Below, piece after piece: positions 23,270-29,899 of a DNA stretch of 32,378 bases. The number at the start of each line of letters is the position of its first letter. Position 1 is the stretch's first letter. A program made the translations under genes and the position numbers. The stretch is taken from contig CAIUHP010000027.1 of assembly GCA_903899015.1 (NCBI GenBank), forward strand, positions 1 to 32,378, read 5' to 3'. This stretch comes from an uncultured Armatimonadota bacterium (GTDB lineage Bacteria; Armatimonadota; Fimbriimonadia; Fimbriimonadales; Fimbriimonadaceae). Below the pieces are notes generated by a model. The model searched no databases and had not been told where the DNA came from. It saw only the letters and a program-made list of their open reading frames with translations.

Positions 23270-24694
23270 CTACCGTGCTTTTGGTATTGCGCCTGCTTTC
23301 ACAAGAGCAGATCCCCAAATGGAATAACCTTCGTCAGTCGGATGCGTACCGTCAAACATGATTTCCTTCGCAATAGAGCCATCGGATTGTCTCAACTCTT
23401 GGCCTATGTCCAGAACTGAGTTTTTGGGGTCCTTGAATTTCGTCAATAGAATTCGATTGAGTGCTGAAATCCGGCGGTCCAATTCGTTTCCTTTTTCAAA
23501 TCCCCGAGGAAACACAGCCATAACAAAAATGTTCGCATCAGGACAGCGGGTTCGCAACACTTTAACGATGTGCTCAATTCCAGTAGCGGTTTCTTCGGGA
23601 GTGTTCGTGCGAGCCGTGTCGTCGCCCACCAAATTGTTGGTACCAATATTGAGAACAATACTTCTCGGGTGGAGGCCCATCAATTCTCCGTGGTTCAGCC
23701 GCCAAAGCACATTCTGAGTGCGATCCCACCCGAATCCCATATTGAGAACTCTGACGCCTATAAAGGTCTTTTTCCACGATTTAGGGCCGTTAACGTGGTT
23801 CGCAGAAGGGGATCCTCCCCAGAAATGAGTGATTGAGTCTCCAATCATCACAACATCAGGGTTCGCTTTAGCTTGCTCACTTAATACGTCTGCATGTCTG
23901 TGCAACCAATCGTAAGAGTCACGCTCGAAATTGACCTGTGGATCGATTGCGCTATTTCTGCTTGGACTAAATAACGGATCTCCGAGCGATGCATTCACGG
24001 TTTTCACCCATTCGTCGGCGAGCAACTGTTGCCCAGAAAATGTCGGATGAACTCCGTCCCAAATCCAAGTCTCCGCCGGTGCTCGTTTGCAAGCGTCATC
24101 AAACACATGCTGAAAGGCCACAAATGTGGCCGAATACTTCTTGGCCAACTTGGCGACAATCTCTCGCCGCCTATCAAGCTCAGGTTTGTAGCTTGCCCAG
24201 TTCGCTTTGAACCCTCCCGTTGGCAAACCAAAAGGTTCGCAGAGAACAAGGTGCACCGCCGGCAATTTGGCCATCGTTTCAGCGAGTAGGTGGTCGTATT
24301 GGGCCTCAAACTCGTCGGCTGTCACCCCTCCGTTAAGGTCATTTACTCCGATCAGGATGCTCAGAAAATCTGGATGGATAGCGATGGTGTCGGAATCCCA
24401 CCGTATCTGAAGATCCGATACCTTATTTCCGCTAATTCCTCGATTGAAGAACTTAACCCCTCGTTCAGGATAGGTTGATCCTGCTTTAGCACCGATGATA
24501 AATGCGTAACTGTGTCCCAGCACATGGTTTGGGTCTGCGCTCCTCCCCCGATTCATATCGGTGATGGAATCACCTTGAAAGAGCACCGTGCTTTGAGGAG
24601 TGAAACAGGCGATCTGCTCTTGGCCAAACGAATGAGTGACCAATGCCCCAAGGCCACAAGCCAAAATGACACGGAATAGAGCGGAACGAGGCAT
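23270..24694 (-). CDS. secreted tandem two-domain SGNH/GDSL hydrolase
   Basis: 474 residues with a signal peptide (VILACGLGALVTHSFG). Two complete SGNH domains lie in one chain. Domain 1 has GDSITD (S43), GISGNK, GVNDLNGG and DGVHP (D213, H216). Domain 2 has GDSITHFWGG (S287), NMGFGWDRTQ, NIGTNN and DGTHP (D448, H451). Both sets of catalytic Ser, Gly, Asn and Asp/His blocks appear intact, so both halves may be active. The first resembles rhamnogalacturonan acetylesterase-type GDSL proteins (GVHPTFSGQQLLADEWV). The second resembles PAF-acetylhydrolase-like sugar esterases (DVVMIGDSIT, DEGYSIWGSAL). Likely role: deacetylation of plant polysaccharide outside the cytoplasm, inferred. GGAG lies ten bases before the ATG; the gene is 36 bases downstream of the pirin gene on the same strand. 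Confidence 0.87.
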   Translation of the reverse strand: MPRSALFRVILACGLGALVTHSFGQEQIACFTPQSTVLFQGDSITDMNRGRSADPNHVLGHSYAFIIGAKAGSTYPERGVKFFNRGISGNKVSDLQIRWDSDTIAIHPDFLSILIGVNDLNGGVTADEFEAQYDHLLAETMAKLPAVHLVLCEPFGLPTGGFKANWASYKPELDRRREIVAKLAKKYSATFVAFQHVFDDACKRAPAETWIWDGVHPTFSGQQLLADEWVKTVNASLGDPLFSPSRNSAIDPQVNFERDSYDWLHRHADVLSEQAKANPDVVMIGDSITHFWGGSPSANHVNGPKSWKKTFIGVRVLNMGFGWDRTQNVLWRLNHGELMGLHPRSIVLNIGTNNLVGDDTARTNTPEETATGIEHIVKVLRTRCPDANIFVMAVFPRGFEKGNELDRRISALNRILLTKFKDPKNSVLDIGQELRQSDGSIAKEIMFDGTHPTDEGYSIWGSALVKAGAIPKAR

Positions 24695-24730
24695 CTGCTC
24701 TATTCTCCACTATCGGGCCGATCGGAGAAC

Positions 24731-25603
24731 TTAGGCGGAAGCGAAACTGCCCGATTCGATCATCTTGACCGACTCCTCAATGTCCTCTACCGTGTTCATC
24801 ACGAGTGAGCGATACTGAAGAATCGGCTCGTTGAGAGGTTTGGCACTCACGAACAATGCCCGCGCTCCATCTGAGCCAGCATCGAATTGGACGCTATCAC
24901 CGTCAGAGAGGACCACGAGTTGTGGTGAAATCGCAGACTTCTCGCCCACGGATAAACTGCCATGGATGACGTAAACGAATGCCGCTTCACCAGCAATAGT
25001 TGGAAGCGTTAAGGAAGCGTTGCCATCCAGTCGAATATCCAAAACCGTTGGGTTGACCGCGATCCCCTTGAAAGGACCTTCTGCTCCTTCAAACGATCCT
25101 GCAACCACACGAATCGCTCCACCTTTGATCGCGACCTCCGGAACGGAGTCGGGATTGGCACCAACATAGCGGGGAGCAACCCGTTTGAGAGATTGCGGCA
25201 AGCTGAACCACAACTGAAGAAATTCTGCTCCGTTCGGTCCCGGGATCAACATTTCCTCGTGGAAGATGCCATTCCCGGCTGTCATCCACTGAGATCCGCC
25301 TTCACCTACGGTTCCTTGGTTACCGAGCGAATCTTTGTGACCAACCTCTCCCGAGAACACATAACTAAGGGTTTCGATTCCTCGATGCGGATGTCGAGGG
25401 AAACCGGCAACTTCTGATCCAGCTGCGACGGTCGGATGGTCGAGTAATAGAAATGGATCTAGGATCGCCATGCGATCTCCCCCGATTGCCCGGCGAATCG
25501 TCACTCCCGGTGCCTCATCAACCGATGTAGGAGCAAACATAAATGCAGCGCGACGTAATCCCATAGCTAATCTACGGATCTCAAAGGTAAAAGAATCGCT
25601 CAT
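24731..25603 (-). CDS. pirin-family bicupin protein
   Basis: 290 residues. The N-terminal cupin carries the pirin metal site: H71 and H73 in PRHPHRGIETLSYV, then H115 and E117 in GIFHEE, with spacing that matches the four-ligand set of human pirin (His56, His58, His101, Glu103 from memory). GSQWMTAGNGIFHEE and FLQLWFSLPQSLK are typical. The second cupin covers about 175-260. Bacterial pirins include quercetin-2,3-dioxygenases and redox-linked regulators; which applies is not visible. The N-terminal 20 residues are extra relative to many pirins, and no strong ribosome site precedes 25603, so ATG 25564 is an alternative start. The SGNH gene follows closely; a functional link is not evident. Confidence 0.85.
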   Translation of the reverse strand: MSDSFTFEIRRLAMGLRRAAFMFAPTSVDEAPGVTIRRAIGGDRMAILDPFLLLDHPTVAAGSEVAGFPRHPHRGIETLSYVFSGEVGHKDSLGNQGTVGEGGSQWMTAGNGIFHEEMLIPGPNGAEFLQLWFSLPQSLKRVAPRYVGANPDSVPEVAIKGGAIRVVAGSFEGAEGPFKGIAVNPTVLDIRLDGNASLTLPTIAGEAAFVYVIHGSLSVGEKSAISPQLVVLSDGDSVQFDAGSDGARALFVSAKPLNEPILQYRSLVMNTVEDIEESVKMIESGSFASA

Positions 25604-25844
25604 TTTTGAACGTCAATCCGCAACACATGGACTCGTTTGTTGCCAAACCACTGGGATCTAATTCGTTCAAAATGGCCCTTCAATAAACGTTTTGTGGGGT
25701 TTCCAAAGCCGATGTCAGGCAATTCCTGTCAATTTCCTCACCTGAATCAACCTTCAATGGCTTGCACGAAAGTCCGACTCTTCGTAAAATTAACATATAC
25801 TAAGAACCAGATCTTAATCGAAGAGCACATCAGGAGCCTTAATC

Positions 25845-26093
25845 ATGAAGAACGTAATCAAGAGCCTCGTCGCAGTCGTCACTCTATCCGCAATGGTTGG
25901 AGCCTATGCTCAGAAGCCAAAGGCTTCCGCGCCTAAGACCATGACTTGCCCATCATGCAAGATGCCAATGGGAATGAAGAAGACAAAGGATGCACCTGTA
26001 GCTATCAAAACCAAGACCGGCACCTACTACTGCTGTGCAGGTTGCGAGTCAGGAAAGGCTGCTATGAAAGCCGCTGGCAAGAAGAAGAAATAA
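25845..26093 (+). CDS. small secreted cysteine-rich putative metal-binding protein
   Basis: 82 residues with a signal peptide (VIKSLVAVVTLSAMVGAYA) and a 60-residue basic mature part. Cysteines occur as CPSC near residue 35 and CCAGC near 65, flanked by KMPMGMKK and TYYCCAGCESGK. This resembles YHS/TRASH-type heavy-metal-binding modules (Cu, Zn or similar), with methionines as extra soft ligands; the family call is tentative. AGGAG lies eight bases before the ATG, one of the better ribosome sites in the window. The 241 bases upstream hold no gene that I can support. A strong terminator starts 25 bases after the stop, so this is a single-gene unit. Confidence 0.75.
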   Translation: MKNVIKSLVAVVTLSAMVGAYAQKPKASAPKTMTCPSCKMPMGMKKTKDAPVAIKTKTGTYYCCAGCESGKAAMKAAGKKKK

Positions 26094-26118
26094 GATCTAA
26101 GTCTTAGACTTCAACATT

Positions 26119-26152
26119 TGGCCCACTCTTCTGAAGGAGAGCGGGCCATTTT
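26119..26152 (+). terminator. intrinsic terminator after the small cysteine protein
   Basis: TGGCCC, an A, then CTCTTC (26119-26131) pairs with GGAGAG, a C, then GGGCCA (26136-26148) around a TGAA loop: 12 pairs (one T-G) with one A/C mismatch, followed by TTTT (26149-26152) and a T-rich stretch. It lies between the small cysteine protein and the DinB-like gene and excludes the upstream TTG as a start for the latter. Confidence 0.85.
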
Positions 26153-26183
26153 CATTTCTCATCGTGCAGGTACATTCGAAAAT

Positions 26184-26666
26184 GTGAGCGATTTTTCGAT
26201 TGGCTGGACGCTTTCGCGACAGCGTTTGGTAGACACAATTTCTGACCTGAATGAGTCCCAACTCAATTGGCGCATCTACGACAACGCACTTTCGATCGGT
26301 CAGATGGTGGTGCACGTCGCAGGGGTCGAGGTCCTATTTGCTTCGCAACTACTAGATATCGAACTGGATGAAGAGGGCCAACGCTTGAAGAGTTCGGCAA
26401 CAAGTGGCGTCGTCAATGACAATCCGTTCCCATATTCGAACGAAGAATTGACTCCTCAAAAAGTCCAAGAACTGCTGGATCAATCCAAAGCGTTGGTTGA
26501 ACCAATCATCACGAACCCGAGTCCAGAACTTCTGAGCAAGGAACTCGTGAGCGCCCTCGGACCAATTATCACCGGTGCTGGAGCATTGGCTCGCCTATCG
26601 TTCCACCCCGCCTACCATCAAGGCCAAGCGTATCAAATTCGAAATGCGCCAGGCTTCCCGGCTTAG
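26184..26666 (+). CDS. DinB-like four-helix-bundle metalloprotein
   Basis: 160 residues from GTG 26184. The DinB/YfiT-type histidine triad is visible: H44 in QMVVHVAGVE, then H141 and H145 in SFHPAYHQGQAY, with the HxxxHxGQ pattern close to the C-terminus. The N-terminal helix SIGWTLSRQRLVDTISDLNE is the usual opening. Members bind a divalent metal and include thiol transferases, hydrolases and damage-inducible proteins of unknown activity; this one cannot be narrowed. The open frame extends back to a TTG at 26118, but that lies inside the preceding terminator, so GTG 26184 is preferred. Converges on a strong shared terminator with the sugar-binding gene. Confidence 0.78.
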   Translation: MSDFSIGWTLSRQRLVDTISDLNESQLNWRIYDNALSIGQMVVHVAGVEVLFASQLLDIELDEEGQRLKSSATSGVVNDNPFPYSNEELTPQKVQELLDQSKALVEPIITNPSPELLSKELVSALGPIITGAGALARLSFHPAYHQGQAYQIRNAPGFPA

Positions 26667-26732
26667 CAATTAATTCGGGTTATCGCTGCGGCTATCACCT
26701 TGGTGAATCGTAGGTGTTTTGAGGACCTCGAC

Positions 26733-26773
26733 AAACAAAGTGCCGCATCTCAGACAGATGCGGCACTTTGTTT
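26733..26773. terminator. strong bidirectional intrinsic terminator
   Basis: An 18-bp perfect stem: 26733-26750 (AAACAAAG, then TGCCGCATCT) pairs with 26756-26773 around the loop CAGAC. The A-rich left foot and T-rich right foot provide a U tract in both directions. It separates the convergent DinB-like and sugar-binding genes and ends two bases before the stop of the latter. Confidence 0.92.
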
Positions 26774-26775
26774 CT

Positions 26776-27780
26776 TCAATAGATGGAATCAGGGAAATAG
26801 AACTCTTTCGCGTTCTCAGGAGTGACTTGATCGAGATCAATCACGACGTGGCGGGGCATGTAGCGCTTTGATTTATCTTTTCCACCGTTGAGCATTGCAG
26901 CGGCAGTTTGAATGCCAAAGCCAATAATGCTTGGTGGGTAGGTGATGTCAAACGGATAGAGGGGATCTTTATCCATAACGCGCTTGATAACATCTTTCAT
27001 GCCGCCGCCACCGAGGATCCAGATGTTCTTATCTCGTCCTGCGGCTTTCAAGGCCGATTCAACTCCGAGCGCCATGTCATCATCGGCAGCCCAGATCGCA
27101 TCAAGATGCGGGTTTGAAACAAGCATGTTTTGCATGACCTTTTCTGCCTTCTCGCGATTCCACATGCCCGAATCTTCGGCCACGATTTGAATACCGGGGC
27201 TCGCTTTGAAGACTTCCTTCGCGGCATTGACACGGTCGGTGTTTACCGTACAAGGCACGCCTTCTAGCACCGCGATCTTTCCTTTTCCACCCAGTTTCTG
27301 AACCATGTACTGAGCTGATTTTCGTCCGAAGGACACGTTGTCGCCTTCGATAAAGACATCTGCGACGGGCTTCGTGAATCCGGCGCTTACGTCGATGATG
27401 AGGATTCCCGCAGCCTTGAGTTTTTCTGCGATCGGAGTGATCGGCGCACTTTCAGTGGGAACGATGACCATGGCATCCACACCTTCGGTCTTCATGTTTT
27501 CAAGAGCGCTAATCTGTTCGTCGGGATTCTTCGCGTCCTGGATCGTCCACTCGATATCGGGATATTGCTTCACCGCTTCGTGGGCCCAATAACTCAGACC
27601 GGCAGTCCAACCGTGATCAGCAGCCGGAATCGAAACTCCAACTTTGAGTTTCTTACCAGGCTTGGCAACGGTTCCGGTTGCGGGAGCCGAACCACCACCA
27701 TCCGTCCCGGTTTGGCATCCCACCATGACAACCGCCAGTGCCGCAGCCCCGATGCTACTTAGCGTCTTAAATCTCTTCAT
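26776..27780 (-). CDS. RbsB-like sugar-binding lipoprotein of an ABC transporter
   Basis: 334 residues. Lipoprotein signal with lipobox MVGC at about residues 19-22 and a Gly/Ala/Thr-rich linker. The periplasmic-binding fold of the ribose/galactose type 1 family follows: KLKVGVSIPAADHGWTAGL, NPDEQISALENMKTEGVDAM, VIVPTESAPITPI, GILIIDVSAGF, MQNMLVSNPHLDAIWAADDD and ALKAAGRDKNIWILGGGG. It should capture a monosaccharide or oligosaccharide for import; arabinose or its oligomers would suit the locus, but the ligand is unproven. No permease or ATPase gene is within the window on either side, which is unusual; it could depend on a transporter elsewhere or act as a sensor. AGAAGA lies six bases before the ATG. 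Confidence 0.88.
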   Translation of the reverse strand: MKRFKTLSSIGAAALAVVMVGCQTGTDGGGSAPATGTVAKPGKKLKVGVSIPAADHGWTAGLSYWAHEAVKQYPDIEWTIQDAKNPDEQISALENMKTEGVDAMVIVPTESAPITPIAEKLKAAGILIIDVSAGFTKPVADVFIEGDNVSFGRKSAQYMVQKLGGKGKIAVLEGVPCTVNTDRVNAAKEVFKASPGIQIVAEDSGMWNREKAEKVMQNMLVSNPHLDAIWAADDDMALGVESALKAAGRDKNIWILGGGGMKDVIKRVMDKDPLYPFDITYPPSIIGFGIQTAAAMLNGGKDKSKRYMPRHVVIDLDQVTPENAKEFYFPDSIY

Positions 27781-27930
27781 CTATTCTTCTGTGTCCTCGA
27801 AGCAGTCGAATGCTCCTCGGGAGAATTCTAGTCGAATATTGCCAACCTGACCAGGGTTTTTCCCCGTGTCGGCACGAATGATTCTGAAGTTGGCACAACC
27901 GAAGATGGCTCGTGCTCGTACACTATTCAG

Positions 27931-28392
27931 ATGGATGAGCTTGAGCGCCCAGATCATAACGTTCTCTATATCTGGAAAGCGGAAGTTTTAACGGTCTGGG
28001 GAATTTGGTTTCTCGTCGTTTTGGGCTGCTCCATATTTGCCCTCCTTAAGCTCGACGCCCCCGCTTGGGTGGTTGGGTTCGCGGCGATTCCCGTGATCAT
28101 TGGTGCGTTGAATCTGTTCTTCCTCAACATGCGATGGAATCGGTGGACCTTTCAAATCACACCAAACACGCTGGAAATGAGTCATGGAGTCGTGGTTCGG
28201 CATCGACGAATCGTCGCTCGAAATCGCATCCAACACGTGGATTTCAACTCCGGACCGATTGGTAGGAAATTCGACCTCGTCCACGTCGTTGTTCATACTG
28301 CGGGAGCAACAGTCGGAACAATTCCCGGAGTTCGCACCGCGCGAGCGGAACAGTTAAGAACCGAGTTGATGTCGGGACAAAAATCGCTTTGA
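27931..28392 (+). CDS. YdbS-like membrane bPH2 (DUF304) protein
   Basis: 153 residues. Two transmembrane helices (VLTVWGIWFLVVLGCSIFALL and WVVGFAAIPVIIGALNLFFL) precede a bacterial PH-like domain from about 70, with WTFQITPNTLEMSHGVVVRH and RRIVARNRIQHVDFNSGPIGRKFDLVHVVVHTAG, the hallmark of this family. It forms the first half of a ydbS/ydbT-type pair with the next gene, joined by a 4-base overlap. In Bacillus such pairs are linked to resistance to certain antimicrobials, by recollection; the role here is unknown. No strong ribosome site precedes the ATG. Confidence 0.87.
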   Translation: MDELERPDHNVLYIWKAEVLTVWGIWFLVVLGCSIFALLKLDAPAWVVGFAAIPVIIGALNLFFLNMRWNRWTFQITPNTLEMSHGVVVRHRRIVARNRIQHVDFNSGPIGRKFDLVHVVVHTAGATVGTIPGVRTARAEQLRTELMSGQKSL

Positions 28393-29876
28393 ACCGACTC
28401 CATCCCGCTACGATTATCGTTTCCATTTTGCCCCGCCTCAAAGAGGCCGTTCAGGCTTCACTGCCCGTGATTATCGGTTCGGTGGTTGCCGGCAAGGGTG
28501 GCAATCACGACTGGTTCGCGATCTTTATCGGCTTGATGACCGGTTTCCTGGCGATTGGAACATACGTTACAACTCGATTTTCGATTGAGACGGACCATGT
28601 CGCTCACAAATCAGGTTGGATCTTTCGAAACGATAGGCGCATCCCTCTCGAACAAATTCAGAACGTCAATATCCGACAAAACCTACTCGAACGAATTTTC
28701 AAAGTCGCGACTGTAGATGTTGAAACTGCGATGGGTAAAGGTCGTGACCTCAAGTTAAGCGTGCTCGGTCTCGCCCACGCGGAACGATTTCGAGAGGAAT
28801 TGTTGGGAGCTGCGCACCTAAATCTGGCGGATCGAACTCAGGTTGAGGAGCCTCTAGTCACTCTCAACCAACACGATCTATTCTTGGGAGCGGTTACCGA
28901 GAATCACCTTCAACAAGTCCTTGTTGGCATGTTTACGGTGATCATTCCGGGAGTCGGTTGGATCATTACTCTCGCTTCAAAGCAACGTCCCGAAGTCGCA
29001 GCACTCATGTTTGGGACAGGCATTGTCGTCTTCGTGATTGGCTCATGGCTATGGGGAGTCATCTCCTACTATCTCAAATTCGGTGGCTTCAAGGTCTATC
29101 AAAACGAGCAACTTTTCCGAATCTCGTATGGAATTATCAATCGTGCTCAACTTGCGATCCGACCCGGACGAATTGAGTACATGAACCTGACGACAACCCT
29201 GCCTCAGCGATGGATGAAGCGAGCAAGTCTTCACATCGGAACTGCAGGATCGTTTGGTGAAGCGGGCGTCCTCGCTCCCGTAGCTCTGTTTGTTGACCGC
29301 AAGCGAGCCTACGAAAGTGTCAGCGGCATCTTCCAGGGATTGAATTTAGAGGATCTGGACTGGCAGCCCTTTCATCCGATCTTTTACAGGTCACGGCTGT
29401 ATCGCGGTCTGCTAACCATGGCCCTCTCCGGTGTGGCGGGAGTCTTTCTTGCTTCCCATGCACGCGGTATGGGTCCTTCGTTCATCTACGTGATCCTGTT
29501 TTTCATTCTGATGATCGCAGGGGCGCGCCTCACCGGACTTTTCCTTTCGCGGCCAGAAAATGGTTTCGCCATTACTGATCAGGCGCTCGTCGTTCGGCGT
29601 GGCTATTTTCATCAAACCATTTCTGCCATCCCCATTACGCGCATGGAGAATATGGCGATCACTCAGCCATGGTGGTGGAAGAGATTTGATTGCTCACGGT
29701 TCCAGGTGCAAGGCATGAAACACCGCGTCTTCGTTGGAGGCATGAATTCCACCTCCATAGACCGACTGATTTCCCTTTGGCATATCGACCGTCTGCCTGC
29801 TCCAATCCCCGACTCGGCGACCGAATTGGTGACCGAATCGGAGACCACGGAATCGCAAGAGATCACCCATTCTTAA
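28389..29876 (+). CDS. YdbT-like membrane protein with three bPH2 domains
   Basis: 495 residues. Three copies of a two-helix plus bPH2 unit: helices at about 18-65 then FSIETDHVAHKSGWIFRNDR...PLEQIQNVNIRQNLLERIF; helices at about 175-225 then GFKVYQNEQLFRISYGIINR; helices at about 337-385 then GFAITDQALVVRRGYFHQTI with ITRMENMAITQPWWWKRF. A charged E/T tail ends the protein. The start is TTG 28389, overlapping the upstream TGA as TTGA. I chose it because no ATG follows for a long stretch and the LHPATIIVSILPRLKE opening fits the family. It presumably forms a complex with the YdbS-like partner in the membrane. A phosphoesterase gene follows after 23 bases on the same strand. Confidence 0.87.
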   Translation: MNRLHPATIIVSILPRLKEAVQASLPVIIGSVVAGKGGNHDWFAIFIGLMTGFLAIGTYVTTRFSIETDHVAHKSGWIFRNDRRIPLEQIQNVNIRQNLLERIFKVATVDVETAMGKGRDLKLSVLGLAHAERFREELLGAAHLNLADRTQVEEPLVTLNQHDLFLGAVTENHLQQVLVGMFTVIIPGVGWIITLASKQRPEVAALMFGTGIVVFVIGSWLWGVISYYLKFGGFKVYQNEQLFRISYGIINRAQLAIRPGRIEYMNLTTTLPQRWMKRASLHIGTAGSFGEAGVLAPVALFVDRKRAYESVSGIFQGLNLEDLDWQPFHPIFYRSRLYRGLLTMALSGVAGVFLASHARGMGPSFIYVILFFILMIAGARLTGLFLSRPENGFAITDQALVVRRGYFHQTISAIPITRMENMAITQPWWWKRFDCSRFQVQGMKHRVFVGGMNSTSIDRLISLWHIDRLPAPIPDSATELVTESETTESQEITHS

Positions 29877-29899
29877 CCTCAATTCGCTAGAATTCGACC

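Noticed and set aside
26118-26183. Upstream TTG start for the DinB-like gene
   Set aside because: The extension falls within an intrinsic terminator hairpin, and the DinB fold starts just after GTG 26184.
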